A DNA stretch of 64,000 nucleotides, from positions 923,145-987,144 of the forward strand of contig CAXXCL010000003.1 in assembly GCA_963668615.2 (NCBI GenBank), read 5' to 3'. Both the position numbers and the translations under genes were made by a program. Source of the stretch: JAAYPI01 sp963668615 (GTDB lineage: Bacteria; Bacteroidota; Bacteroidia; Bacteroidales; Paludibacteraceae). Positions 7,286 to 16,653 of this stretch are shown here, one piece after another (the first letter of the stretch is position 1; each line of letters opens with the position of its first letter). Below the pieces are notes generated by a model. That model had not been told where the DNA came from, ran no database searches, and was given only the letters and a program-made list of their open reading frames with translations.

Positions 7286-9082
7286 TTACTGAATTCCTAG
7301 AAAATAGGAGCTTATTTTTTCTGCTTTCGATTTTCCAATTTCTTTTTCGAGTTCGTCCGGCGAAATTTCCTTAATTCGTTTCACGCTTTTATATTTTTGC
7401 AACAAAAGGTGTTTTGTTTTTTCTCCGATGCCGCTAATTTTATCTAATTCGGATTCGATTTGTTGTTTGCTTCTTTTTTTTCTATGGAAAGTAATGCCAA
7501 AACGGTGAGCTTCGTCTCGGAGTTGTTGGATAATTTTTAGGCTTTCCGATTTTTTATCCAAATACAAAGGAATAGGGTCGTTGGGGAAAAATATTTCCTC
7601 CAAACGTTTGGCAATACCTATAATGGCAATTTCGTTTTCCAAATGTAGTTTTTGCAAAACCTTATAAGCAACGCCTAATTGGCCTTTTCCGCCATCAACT
7701 ACTATGAGCTGCGGCAATGGTTGTTTTTCCTCCAAAAGACGTTTGTAGCGTCTGTAAATAACCTCTTGCATTGACTTAAAGTCATCAGGTCCAACGACTG
7801 TTTTAATATCGAAGTGTCTATAGTCTCTTTTGGCTGGTTTTGCCTTTTTAAAAACCACACAAGCAGCAACAGGATTTGTTCCTTGTATATTTGAGTTATC
7901 AAAACATTCAATCTGTATCGGCAATTTTTCTAAATGCAAATCTTGTTGTATTTGTTTCATAATACGGAAGCTGCGTTGTTCCGGGTTCAATTTTTCTGTT
8001 TGTTTTAACCGATCGAATTTGTATTGTAGTACATTTTTTTGTGATAATTCGAGTAATTTCTTCTTATCTCCGCGTTGCGGAGTACTAAATAGAGCATCTT
8101 TTATTTTTCCTTCGGGAATAAATGGCACTAAAATTTCTTTTGCAGTGCTTTCAAAACGTTCGCGTATTTCTAAAATAGCCAAACCCAAAATTTCTTCTTT
8201 GGTTTCTTCTATTCGTTTTTTATATTCTATGGTATCTGCCTGAACAATGCATCCGTTGCTTATTTTCATGAAATTAATGAATACTTCTTGTTCATTTTCT
8301 TCCATGCTAAAAACATCCAAATCTGTTATCTTCGGGTTTACCACTGTCCATTTAGCTTGGTAACTTTCCAATGCATCCAATTTTTTCTTTAATGCATGAG
8401 CTTCTTCAAATTGGAGGTTTTCAGCTAAAAAATGTATTTCTTTCAGCAAATCGGCAGAAACCTGTTTAATGTTTCCTCGTATAATTTCCTTTATTTGAGC
8501 AACATTGTGTAGATAATCTTCTTCCGTTTGCTTCCTTTCACAAGGTCCTTTGCAATTTTTGAGGTGATATTCCAGACAAACTTTATACTTTTTATCGGAT
8601 AAATTTTCTTCCGATAAGTTTAAAGAACAGGTTCTTATTTGGTACTCGTATTTGCAGAGTTCCAAGAGTGTTTTTAAAGTTGCCTGATGGGTAAAAGGTC
8701 CAAAATATTCCGAACCGTCTTTAATTAGTTTTCGTGTTTTAAATATTCTTGGAAAAGGTTCTTTTTTTACACAGATGTAAGGATATGTTTTATCATCTTT
8801 GAGTAAAATATTGTATCGTGGTTGATATTGTTTTATTAGGTTGTTTTCCAAAAGGAGAGCTTCCTCTTCACTATCGACAACTGTATATTTTATGTTAGCA
8901 ATATTTTTGACAAGTGTACTTGTCTTTATTGAAATTTGATTTTTGTTGAAATAGGAAGAAACTCTTTTTTTTAGGTTCTTTGCTTTTCCTATGTAGATAA
9001 TTTCTTCTGCTGAATTGAAATATTGATACACTCCCGGATCGGAAGGCAGTGCATCAATTATATTTTTCAAATAGGGAGACAT
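7286..9082 (-). CDS. uvrC: excinuclease ABC subunit UvrC
   Basis: UvrC makes the dual incisions 3' and 5' of a UvrB-bound lesion in nucleotide excision repair. The 598-residue protein is complete. It has the N-terminal GIY-YIG nuclease (PGVYQYF and IIYIGKAKNLKKRVSSYF), a Cys-rich segment (CLEYHLKNCKGPCERK), a UVR/UvrB-binding motif (QFEEAHALKKKLDALESY) and the RNase H-like C-terminal nuclease (ECFDNSNIQGTNPVAACVVF, VVDGGKGQL). C-terminal helix-hairpin-helix elements follow (ISGIGEKTKHLLLQKY). It lies 8 nt downstream of apt and is probably the last gene of the ybeY-mnmG-apt-uvrC unit. uvrA and uvrB are not in the window. Confidence 0.97.
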   Translation of the reverse strand: MSPYLKNIIDALPSDPGVYQYFNSAEEIIYIGKAKNLKKRVSSYFNKNQISIKTSTLVKNIANIKYTVVDSEEEALLLENNLIKQYQPRYNILLKDDKTYPYICVKKEPFPRIFKTRKLIKDGSEYFGPFTHQATLKTLLELCKYEYQIRTCSLNLSEENLSDKKYKVCLEYHLKNCKGPCERKQTEEDYLHNVAQIKEIIRGNIKQVSADLLKEIHFLAENLQFEEAHALKKKLDALESYQAKWTVVNPKITDLDVFSMEENEQEVFINFMKISNGCIVQADTIEYKKRIEETKEEILGLAILEIRERFESTAKEILVPFIPEGKIKDALFSTPQRGDKKKLLELSQKNVLQYKFDRLKQTEKLNPEQRSFRIMKQIQQDLHLEKLPIQIECFDNSNIQGTNPVAACVVFKKAKPAKRDYRHFDIKTVVGPDDFKSMQEVIYRRYKRLLEEKQPLPQLIVVDGGKGQLGVAYKVLQKLHLENEIAIIGIAKRLEEIFFPNDPIPLYLDKKSESLKIIQQLRDEAHRFGITFHRKKRSKQQIESELDKISGIGEKTKHLLLQKYKSVKRIKEISPDELEKEIGKSKAEKISSYFLGIQ

Positions 9083-9090
9083 TGGTAGAA

Positions 9091-9615
9091 TTAAAAGTGC
9101 AATAAAGAATGAATTTCAATGTCACTATCAAAAGCTTTTCTTCCTTCAAGGTCATCAAGTTCTATTAAGAAGTTTACATAGATTTTTTTTACATTAAACT
9201 TCTTAACTAATTTACAGGCTGCAGCCATTGTTCCACCTGTTGCCAAAAGATCATCGTGCAAAAGAACAACGTCATCTTTTGTCAAAGCATCCTTGTGAAG
9301 TTCTATGGTGTCGATGCCATATTCTTTCGAATAACTTTCTTCAATGGTATCAGCGGGTAGTTTTCCTTTTTTTCTGATAGGGACAAATCCGACTTTTAAT
9401 CTGTTTCCCAAAATAGGAGCCATAATAAATCCGCGAGATTCAATGCCCAATACTTTTGTTATTCCTTTGCCTTTGTACATTTCGTACATTTCGTCTTCGA
9501 AATATTTCATGCAATCAGGGTCTTTGAAAGCAGTAGTTAGGTCTTTAAAAAGGATGCCTTTTCTAGGAAAATCAGGCACATCACGAATCATTTTTTTTAC
9601 ATCTTCTTCTCTCAT
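9091..9615 (-). CDS. apt: adenine phosphoribosyltransferase Apt
   Basis: Apt salvages adenine with PRPP to give AMP. The PRPP-binding motif VVLLHDDLLATGGT and the family strands RDVPDFPRKGILFKD and VLGIESRGF are clear. The frame extends upstream to a GTG at 9654, but that GTG lies inside a 16-bp perfect palindrome. Family proteins start close to MREEDVKKMIRDVP, so the ATG at 9615 is chosen (174 residues). It sits 54 nt after mnmG and 8 nt before uvrC. The parS-like palindrome occupies most of the gap in front of it. Confidence 0.95.
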   Translation of the reverse strand: MREEDVKKMIRDVPDFPRKGILFKDLTTAFKDPDCMKYFEDEMYEMYKGKGITKVLGIESRGFIMAPILGNRLKVGFVPIRKKGKLPADTIEESYSKEYGIDTIELHKDALTKDDVVLLHDDLLATGGTMAAACKLVKKFNVKKIYVNFLIELDDLEGRKAFDSDIEIHSLLHF

Positions 9616-9646
9616 TTGTGTGTTTAATAGAGGTTTATGTTTATTT

Positions 9647-9662
9647 TGTTCCACGTGGAACA
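9647..9662. promoter_or_regulatory. parS-like centromere site (perfect 16-bp palindrome)
   Basis: TGTTCCACGTGGAACA is a perfect palindrome. It differs symmetrically at one position per arm from the widespread ParB site TGTTTCACGTGAAACA. It lies in the 54-bp gap between mnmG (gidA) and the chosen apt start. I found no second perfect copy in the window. parA and parB are not here. ParB binding is inferred from sequence only. Confidence 0.7.
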
Positions 9663-9669
9663 GTTTTAA

Positions 9670-11544
9670 TTATCTTCCCAAAAGTACCAGTAAAATATTT
9701 ATGTCGCTAGGCGAAACCCCGGAGATTCTTCCTGCTTGTGCAATGGTTTCAGGGTCAATCCTTGTAAGTTTTTGGCGTGCTTCTGTTGATAGGGATGCTA
9801 TATTTTTGTAGTCAAATTTACCTTTTATTTTGATATTTTCCAAGCGTTGTAGTTTTTCGGCGATGAGTCGTTCCCGTGTAATGTAGCCTTCATACTTTAC
9901 CGAAATCTCAACTTCTTCTTTTATTTCTTCTTTTCGAGTTGGAATTTTATCCGTTTCTTCTTTTAAACCGGGAAGTACATCTTCCAAGGATGCAAGAGTA
10001 ATTTCCGGACGAAGAAGAAGGTCTATTAACTTCGTTGTTTGTTTCAGCGGAGAACTGTTTAAATTTTCCAATAGCGGATTTATCTCTGCTGCTTTTACTG
10101 AGAAATTTTTAATGAAGTTTGTTATCTGAGCACAATATGCTTGCTTTTCTTTTAGTAGGACATAGCGATTTTCTTTTGCCAATCCTAAACGATACGATTT
10201 TTCGGTTAATCGATTATCTGCATCATCTTGACGAAGTAAAATACGATATTCTGCACGAGAGGTAAACATTCGGTAAGGCTCATCGACACCTTTAGTTATC
10301 AAATCGTCTATCAATACGCCAATATATGCTTCGTCTCTTTGTAACGTGAAGGTTTCTCCTCCCACACAATTAATGTGAGCATTCATACCGGCAATTAAAC
10401 CTTGACCTGCGGCTTCTTCGTAGCCGGTTGTTCCATTTATTTGTCCTGCAAAAAATAGATTTTTTATTAATTTTGTTTCCAGTGTTGCCAATAACTGTGT
10501 TGGGTCAAAATAATCATACTCAATGGCATAGCCGGGTCTGAAAATATGAATATTTTTGAACGCCGGAATTTGTTGCAATGCGTTTATTTGAATTTCCAAT
10601 GGAAGAGAAGATGAAAATCCGTTTAAATAGTATTCGTTCGTTGTTTCTCCTTCGGGTTCCAAAAATAGTTGATGTTCTGTTTTATCGGCAAAAGTTACAA
10701 TTTTTGTTTCAATACTTGGGCAATATCGTGGACCGACACTTTTAATTTGTCCATTGTAAAGAGGGGAGTCTTTTAATCCGTTTCGCAGCACTTCGTGGAC
10801 TTTTTCATTGGTGTAAAGCGTGTAGCAGGGGAGTTGTTTTAAGGTATGAGCAGGGGTATCGAGGTACGAAAATTTGTGAAAATCGTGTTCGCCATTTTGT
10901 ACGGATGTTTCACTAAAATCAACGCTTCTCGCGTCAATTCTTACGGGAGTTCCTGTTTTCATCCTTCCTTTCACAAAACCTAAACCGGCTAATTGTTCTG
11001 TCAAACCAAAACTTGCAGGTTCAGATATTCGTCCTCCTTGAAGTTGTGTTTTTCCGATATGTAGTAATCCGTTTAAAAAAGTCCCGTTTGTCAATACAAC
11101 TGCTTTACAGAAAAATTCAACGTTCATGGTAGTTTTTACACCAACAACGGCACCATTTTTTACAATTAATCGGTTGACAGTATCTTGCCAGACGTTTAAG
11201 TTAGTCGTTTTTTCAATAATTTCTCTCCATGTTCCGATAAATTTTACCCTGTCAGCCTGAGACCGAGGGCTCCACATCGCAGGTCCTTTGGAGCGGTTCA
11301 GCATGCGGAATTGGATAGATGTTCTATCCGTCACAATGCCCGTAAATCCGCCCAATGCATCAATTTCTCTAACTATTTGTCCCTTCGCAACTCCTCCAAT
11401 TGCAGGATTACAACTCATTTGGGCAATCTTGTTCATATCCATGGTTATGAGCAAAGTATTAGAACCCAAATTGGCTGAAGCACAAGCGGCTTCACATCCG
11501 GCATGTCCTGCTCCTACAACGATTACATCGTAATTAAATTTCAT
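9670..11544 (-). CDS. mnmG: tRNA uridine-5-carboxymethylaminomethyl modification enzyme MnmG (GidA)
   Basis: With MnmE, MnmG installs the cmnm5 group at U34 of certain tRNAs, using FAD, NADH and methylene-tetrahydrofolate. The 624-residue protein is complete. It begins with the FAD Rossmann motif VVGAGHAGCEAA (from G11) and has the signatures CNPAIGGVAKGQIVREIDAL, RMLNRSKGPAMWSPRSQADR, GQINGTTGYEEAAGQGLIAG and RMFTSRAEYR. The C-terminal helical MnmE-binding region is intact. It starts 3 nt after ybeY and so is translated with it. In many bacteria gidA is close to the origin; the parS-like site just downstream fits that. Confidence 0.98.
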   Translation of the reverse strand: MKFNYDVIVVGAGHAGCEAACASANLGSNTLLITMDMNKIAQMSCNPAIGGVAKGQIVREIDALGGFTGIVTDRTSIQFRMLNRSKGPAMWSPRSQADRVKFIGTWREIIEKTTNLNVWQDTVNRLIVKNGAVVGVKTTMNVEFFCKAVVLTNGTFLNGLLHIGKTQLQGGRISEPASFGLTEQLAGLGFVKGRMKTGTPVRIDARSVDFSETSVQNGEHDFHKFSYLDTPAHTLKQLPCYTLYTNEKVHEVLRNGLKDSPLYNGQIKSVGPRYCPSIETKIVTFADKTEHQLFLEPEGETTNEYYLNGFSSSLPLEIQINALQQIPAFKNIHIFRPGYAIEYDYFDPTQLLATLETKLIKNLFFAGQINGTTGYEEAAGQGLIAGMNAHINCVGGETFTLQRDEAYIGVLIDDLITKGVDEPYRMFTSRAEYRILLRQDDADNRLTEKSYRLGLAKENRYVLLKEKQAYCAQITNFIKNFSVKAAEINPLLENLNSSPLKQTTKLIDLLLRPEITLASLEDVLPGLKEETDKIPTRKEEIKEEVEISVKYEGYITRERLIAEKLQRLENIKIKGKFDYKNIASLSTEARQKLTRIDPETIAQAGRISGVSPSDINILLVLLGR

Positions 11545-11547
11545 CTT

Positions 11548-11982
11548 TTATTTTTCTTCTTGGCTATTGGCGAATACCTGTAAAGCTTTATTTTCTGCTT
11601 CTCGCATTTGTTTTTCTTCTTTCGGTTCTTTGTCTTTCAGACCACAAAGATGTAGTATGCCGTGAATGATAATTCGTGCCATTTCATCGTCATATTTAGT
11701 CTTATATTCTTCCGAATTACTTTTAACTGTATCTACGCTAATAAAAATATCTCCTGCTATTATATTGTCTTCCGAATAATCAAACGTAATAATGTCTGTG
11801 TAATAATCGTGATGTAAATATTCGTTGTTTACTTCTAATATTTTCTTGTCAGAACAAAAAATATAGCCGATTTCACCAATATTTTTACCATATTCTTTGG
11901 CAATAGCTTTTATCCAATTGGTAATTTTTCTTTTAGGTATTTTTGGACTTTTTATGTCTTCAGCAAAAAAACGAATAGGCAT
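11548..11982 (-). CDS. ybeY: endoribonuclease YbeY
   Basis: YbeY is a zinc-dependent endoribonuclease used in 16S rRNA 3'-end maturation and ribosome quality control. The 144-residue protein has the metal-binding helix HGILHLCGLKDK (H107 and H111). The third ligand, usually His, is Asp117 here, a replacement I believe is common in this phylum. The preceding strand DIITFDYSEDNIIAGDIFIS matches the family. It is 3 nt upstream of mnmG and 37 nt downstream of the spmA/spmB-like fusion gene, forming one likely operon. Confidence 0.95.
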   Translation of the reverse strand: MPIRFFAEDIKSPKIPKRKITNWIKAIAKEYGKNIGEIGYIFCSDKKILEVNNEYLHHDYYTDIITFDYSEDNIIAGDIFISVDTVKSNSEEYKTKYDDEMARIIIHGILHLCGLKDKEPKEEKQMREAENKALQVFANSQEEK

Positions 11983-12019
11983 TGTTTCTGTATTTAGATT
12001 AGAGATAAATTTTTAAGTT

Positions 12020-13255
12020 TTAAGTAAAGAATATATAAGCTACAGTAATAGCAGCGATGATACCACCTAAATCTGCGATTAAACCGGCAGCTATTGCATA
12101 ACGTGTTTTCTTAATTCCTACAGATCCAAAATAAAGGGCAATGATATAAAATGTTGTATCGGCAGCTCCTTGGAACAAACAAGAAAGTTTTCCGACAAAT
12201 GAATCCGGTCCATACGTTTTCATCGCTTCTACCATCATGGCTTTTGCTCCACTTCCACTTAGTGGTTTCATGAATGCAGTCGGCAAAGCTCCGATGAATT
12301 CGGTTTTATTTGTAAATAATAAAACAAATTTTTCGATACCCAATATCAACAGGTCCATCGCTCCGGATGCTCTAAAAACAGATATACCGACCAACATTCC
12401 GACCATGTAGGGCATAACTTTTATGGATGTTTCAAACCCTGATTTCGCTCCTTCGATAAAAGCTTCAAAGACATTGACTTTTTTATAGACAGCTCCTGCC
12501 ATAAAGGAGATGATAATGATTAACAGTAACGAATTGCTGAAAACATTAGAAAAGGTTATCATTTCATCCTTTGGAAGGGTTGACATATACCCGATTAATA
12601 GGGTAATAGCCAATGTAATTCCCCCCAGCCAAAGAAGAACCGTTTTGTTAAACAAGTTTAGTTTTTGTTTTATTCCTACAAACAAAATGGCAGTGAGCGT
12701 GGAGACATAGGTTGATATAAGCAATGGAACGAAAACATCGGTAGGGTTGGCGGCTCCCAAAATCGAGCGTTGTGCTAAAATAGCAATCGGAATTAATGTC
12801 AATCCGGAAGTATTAAGTGCCAAAAACATAATTTGAGCATTCGAAGCAACTTCTTTTGTAGGATTTAAGTCCTGCAAACTTTGCATGGCTTTTAGTCCCA
12901 AAGGTGTTGCGGCATTATCTAATCCCAACATATTGGCAGAAAAATTCATCAAAAGTTGTCCGTTGGCAGGATGATTTTTGGGAATTTCAGGGAAAAGTTT
13001 CGAAAAAAATGGTCCGACAATACGAGAAAGAAAATTTATTGCTCCGGCTTTTTCTCCTATGCTCATAAATCCAAGCCAAAGAGTCATTACCCCGGCAAGA
13101 GGCAACGCTATATCCATCACGGCAAACTTGGACATATCAAACGTACTTGTTATAATACGCTGAAAAACGTCAATGTCTTGAAAAACAACAGCTTGTATAA
13201 TGGCTACAACAAAACCGACCAAAAAAAAGCCTACCCAAATGTAGTTTAAAACCAT
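12020..13255 (-). CDS. nucleoside-recognition (Gate) domain membrane protein, SpmA-SpmB-like fusion
   Basis: 411 residues with about ten hydrophobic segments. The N-terminal half has the Gate-domain pattern LPLAGVMTLWLGFMSIGEKAG and ANMLGLDNAATPLGLKAM seen in SpmA. The C-terminal half has the SpmB-like pattern MPYMVGMLVGISVFRASGAMD, MKPLSGSGAKAMMVE and GAADTTFYIIALYFGSVG. In Firmicutes SpmA and SpmB are separate spore-dehydration proteins. This organism is not expected to sporulate, so the fusion must do something else; substrate transport is a guess. It heads the ybeY-mnmG-apt-uvrC run and has a good promoter at 13284-13277. Assignment to the family is firm; function is unknown. Confidence 0.88.
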   Translation of the reverse strand: MVLNYIWVGFFLVGFVVAIIQAVVFQDIDVFQRIITSTFDMSKFAVMDIALPLAGVMTLWLGFMSIGEKAGAINFLSRIVGPFFSKLFPEIPKNHPANGQLLMNFSANMLGLDNAATPLGLKAMQSLQDLNPTKEVASNAQIMFLALNTSGLTLIPIAILAQRSILGAANPTDVFVPLLISTYVSTLTAILFVGIKQKLNLFNKTVLLWLGGITLAITLLIGYMSTLPKDEMITFSNVFSNSLLLIIIISFMAGAVYKKVNVFEAFIEGAKSGFETSIKVMPYMVGMLVGISVFRASGAMDLLILGIEKFVLLFTNKTEFIGALPTAFMKPLSGSGAKAMMVEAMKTYGPDSFVGKLSCLFQGAADTTFYIIALYFGSVGIKKTRYAIAAGLIADLGGIIAAITVAYIFFT

Positions 13256-13276
13256 AATATTTCATTATTTAACCGA

Positions 13277-13284
13277 CAAAGGTA
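13277..13284 (-). promoter_or_regulatory. promoter box of the spmA/spmB-like-ybeY-mnmG-apt-uvrC run
   Basis: Minus-strand TACCTTTG, 21 nt before the start at 13255. No clear -33 box. Confidence 0.6.
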
Positions 13285-13410
13285 AAAAATAAAGGTCTGT
13301 TTATAATTATTTTTTCTAAAATTTTATTTTTCAGACGAGTAAGTGGTTTCTTGTCCATTAAAGTTGCAAGTTTTTCATTTTTTTTAATGTAGTAGTTTAT
13401 AAAAAATAAA

Positions 13411-13418
13411 TACCTTTG
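13411..13418 (+). promoter_or_regulatory. promoter box of the TerB/DnaJ gene
   Basis: TACCTTTG on the plus strand, 23 nt before the start at 13442 and divergent from the box at 13284-13277. Confidence 0.6.
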
Positions 13419-13441
13419 TTCGACGGCAAAATAAATATCTT

Positions 13442-14200
13442 ATGGGATTTCTTGGTGGATTTTTAGGGGGAGCTTTGGGTTGGTCTATTGGTGGACCCAT
13501 TGGAGGTATTATAGGCTTTTTATTAGGCTCTGCATTTACCGCGAAATCGATATCAGGCTCTAGTAGCACTACTACACAAGGAGATTTTAAAGTAAGTCTT
13601 TTGATACTGATTGCCACGGTCATGAAAGCTGATGGGACACCCACAAAAAGAGAATTGCAGGAAGTGAAAAACTTTTTGGTCGCGAATTTTGGTGAGGAAG
13701 GTGCTTTAGAGGCATTGCAGATGCTCAAAAAGATTTTGGATCAGAATTACGACTATAAGAGCGTTTGTTTGCAGATAAACGCAAGCCTTAATTATTCTTC
13801 CAAGTTGGAATTGCTGCATTTGCTTTTCAAGATTTCTTGCTCTGATGAATTGACTACGAACGAGTTAGTACTGCTGCGACAAATGTCTTCATTGATGGGT
13901 ATTTCTTCCGTCGATTTTGATTCCCTAAGGGCTGTTTATGACCAAGCTACCGGAAGAAACGGTTATAGAACTCGCACTATAAGTTCGAAAGAAGAATTGG
14001 AATTGGCTTTTCAAATACTTGAAATAAAACCGGATGCTCCTGAAGCTGAAATTAAAAAGGCGTATCGTCGTATGGCTATGAAATATCACCCCGATAAAGT
14101 CAATAACTTGGGAGAGGACATAAAAAAAACCGCCACAGAAAAGTTCCGAGCAGTTAACAATGCCTATGAAACGATAAAGAAGGCACAAGGATTTGCTTAA
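13442..14200 (+). CDS. DjlA-like membrane protein with TerB and J domains
   Basis: 252 residues. A glycine-rich hydrophobic N terminus (residues 2-31, GxxxG spacing) probably inserts in the inner membrane. A TerB-like all-helical domain covers about 48-165 (LILIATVMKADGTPTKRELQEVK). A C-terminal J domain (about 187-252) has the HPD tripeptide at 216-218 in AYRRMAMKYHPDK, which stimulates Hsp70 ATPase. This order matches DjlA, a membrane co-chaperone of DnaK. The DnaK partner is not in the window. It is followed by a 278-bp gap containing the rnr promoter; no terminator is obvious. Substrate is unknown. Confidence 0.9.
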   Translation: MGFLGGFLGGALGWSIGGPIGGIIGFLLGSAFTAKSISGSSSTTTQGDFKVSLLILIATVMKADGTPTKRELQEVKNFLVANFGEEGALEALQMLKKILDQNYDYKSVCLQINASLNYSSKLELLHLLFKISCSDELTTNELVLLRQMSSLMGISSVDFDSLRAVYDQATGRNGYRTRTISSKEELELAFQILEIKPDAPEAEIKKAYRRMAMKYHPDKVNNLGEDIKKTATEKFRAVNNAYETIKKAQGFA

Positions 14201-14394
14201 TCTCATTGTCCCCAAAGCAGGTTATTTTTTCTGTAACATCTTTTCAATGCAAACAAAAAGATGAGTTAGAAGAAAGATTTTATAAATAAGTGCCGGAGCA
14301 ACAAATAATAGCTTAAAACCTTTGTATTTAGTTGCATAAATCGTTTTTTCTAAAATCCTCCATTTTAAACCAAACAAATTCCAAGAAAAATAAA

Positions 14395-14402
14395 TACCTT
14401 TG
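14395..14402 (+). promoter_or_regulatory. rnr promoter box
   Basis: TACCTTTG, giving a leader of about 70 nt before rnr. The leader includes a small hairpin CGTTGGTGCCAACG. Confidence 0.6.
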
Positions 14403-14478
14403 TCTCACTACGTGTCGAAAAATACGTTGGTGCCAACGAATCAAAAAGCGACGGCTTTAATCTCATAAAAAGCGTAAT

Positions 14479-16584
14479 ATGAAAAAGAACGAAATATCTT
14501 CTGCAATAACGGCTGTTTTTAAACAATCTCCCAATAAGTTGTTTAATTACAAGCAGATGGCAGCTGCCATAGGTGCAAAATCTCAGTCCGAAAAGGCCCT
14601 TGTAATGCAACGCTTGAAGGAAATGGCAGAACAGGGTTTACTTGATGAAAGCGAAAAAGGAAAGTTTAGGTTCACCTCCCGGAGCAAATTCGTTGTCGGA
14701 ATTATCGACAAGAATAATAATGCAAAAATGCAGCTCATTCCCGAAGATGGTGGTGAAAAAATATTTATTGCCGACAGGAATGCTAATCGTGCGATGAAAA
14801 ACGATACGGTCAAAGTGCTTTTGTATGCCCACCGTAAAAATCGCCAACCCGAAGGAGAAGTTGTTGAAATTTTGAAAAGAGCTCGCGAAACTTTTGTCGG
14901 AGTTTTATCCTTGCGAAATAATTTGGGCTTTGTTATCGTCGATAACAGAATTTTGAGCAATGATATTTTTATTCCGTTGGACAAATTGAACGGAGCAAAA
15001 GATGGTCAAAAAGTACTCGTAAAAATGACGGATTGGCCTTCTAATGCAAAGAATCCGTTTGGTGAAATAATAGATGTTTTTGGCGATGTAGGAAATAATA
15101 CGGCTGAGATGCATGCTATTTTGGCTGAATTTGGACTGCCATATTCCTATCCACCGGAATTGGAAAAACTTGCCGATGAAATCGACCCGAATATCACCGA
15201 CGAAGAAGTCGGAAAACGTCTTGATATGCGGTCAATTACAACGTTTACAATAGACCCGCGGGATGCTAAGGATTTTGATGATGCCTTGTCGTATCGGAAA
15301 CTCGAAAATGGTAATTACGAAGTGGGTGTACACATTGCCGATGTAACTCACTATGTGATGCCCAGAACAGATATTGACAAGGAAGGGTACAATAGAGCAA
15401 CGTCTGTTTATTTGGTAGACAGAACGGTACCTATGTTGCCCGAAAAAATATCCAATCAAATTTGCTCTCTTCGTCCTGATGAAGATAAATTGACTTATTC
15501 CGTTATTTTTGAGTTGAATGAAGAAGCTGAAATCGTTCATTTTAAAATTAAAAGAACGGTTATTCGTTCTAATCGTCGTTTTACCTACGAAGAAGCTCAA
15601 AATATCATCGAAACAAAGCAAGGCGATTTGGCTGAGGAAATACTACAACTCGATAAGCTTGCCAAAATATTACGCAAAAAACGTTTTGAAAAAGGAGCTA
15701 TTTCTTTCGATCGTTTCGAAGTTCGTTTCGAAATAGATGAACAGGGAAAACCCTTGAGTGTTTATTTTAAAGAGGCAAAAGACTCCAATAAATTGATAGA
15801 AGAATTTATGCTTCTTGCCAACAGAACGGTTGCAGAACATATCGGAATGGTACCTAAAGGAAAAAATCCGAAAACATTTGTGTATCGTATTCACGATGAA
15901 CCTGACCAACAGAAATTGGCAACTTTTTCCCAATTCATCAAAAGATTTGGTTATAAGTTAAAACTTTCCGGAAAGAAAAAAGAAATGGCGGGAGAAATCA
16001 ACCATTTACTGGATGAGGTCGTTGGCAAAAAAGAACAAAATCTTATCGAAACGCTTGCTGTTCGTTCTATGGCAAAAGCCATTTATTCTACCGAAAACAT
16101 TGGGCATTATGGGTTGTCTTTCGATTATTATACCCATTTCACATCGCCTATTCGTCGTTATCCGGATATGATGGTACACCGTTTGCTTACCGAATACGAT
16201 GAAGGAGGGGCAGGTGTAAACAAAGAACAATACGAAGAATTTTGTGAACACTGTTCTTCTCGTGAGCAATTGGCTGCCTCTGCCGAACGTGCTTCCATCA
16301 AGTACAAGCAAGTAGAGTTTATGAGTGACAAGGTTGGTCAAGTGTTTGATGGCGTTATTTCCGGTGTTACCGAATGGGGTATTTACGTGGAAATAGTTTC
16401 GAATAAATGTGAAGGAATGATTCCTATTCGCGATTTGGAAGATGATTATTATACCTACGACGATAAAAATTATTGCCTAATCGGATCTCGTCACCATAAA
16501 AAGTACCAATTGGGAGATGAAATTTCGGTGTTGGTGGCTCGTGCCAATTTAGAGAAAAAACAACTTGATTTTGTCATAGCCTGA
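14479..16584 (+). CDS. rnr: ribonuclease R
   Basis: Processive 3'-5' exoribonuclease of the RNB family that degrades structured RNA and helps rRNA and tmRNA turnover. The 701-residue protein has an N-terminal winged-helix region (residues 1-65), cold-shock/OB domains (about 70-220) and the RNB catalytic domain. The metal-binding segment DPRDAKDFDDALSY sits at about 259-272. The signature HFTSPIRRYPDMMVHRLL comes later, and an S1 domain starts at about 618 (GQVFDGVISGVTEWGIYVE). It ends soon after S1, without the long basic tail of the E. coli enzyme. It is a single-gene unit with its own promoter; dut follows with another. Confidence 0.97.
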   Translation: MKKNEISSAITAVFKQSPNKLFNYKQMAAAIGAKSQSEKALVMQRLKEMAEQGLLDESEKGKFRFTSRSKFVVGIIDKNNNAKMQLIPEDGGEKIFIADRNANRAMKNDTVKVLLYAHRKNRQPEGEVVEILKRARETFVGVLSLRNNLGFVIVDNRILSNDIFIPLDKLNGAKDGQKVLVKMTDWPSNAKNPFGEIIDVFGDVGNNTAEMHAILAEFGLPYSYPPELEKLADEIDPNITDEEVGKRLDMRSITTFTIDPRDAKDFDDALSYRKLENGNYEVGVHIADVTHYVMPRTDIDKEGYNRATSVYLVDRTVPMLPEKISNQICSLRPDEDKLTYSVIFELNEEAEIVHFKIKRTVIRSNRRFTYEEAQNIIETKQGDLAEEILQLDKLAKILRKKRFEKGAISFDRFEVRFEIDEQGKPLSVYFKEAKDSNKLIEEFMLLANRTVAEHIGMVPKGKNPKTFVYRIHDEPDQQKLATFSQFIKRFGYKLKLSGKKKEMAGEINHLLDEVVGKKEQNLIETLAVRSMAKAIYSTENIGHYGLSFDYYTHFTSPIRRYPDMMVHRLLTEYDEGGAGVNKEQYEEFCEHCSSREQLAASAERASIKYKQVEFMSDKVGQVFDGVISGVTEWGIYVEIVSNKCEGMIPIRDLEDDYYTYDDKNYCLIGSRHHKKYQLGDEISVLVARANLEKKQLDFVIA

Positions 16585-16653
16585 AAAAGCATATTTTAAA
16601 GTTTTTTAAACGCCATAAAAGCACCAAAAGTCAATTTGTTGCATTTAATTTTT

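Noticed and set aside
9616..9654. GTG start for apt
   Set aside because: It lies within the parS-like palindrome and adds 13 residues not typical for Apt.
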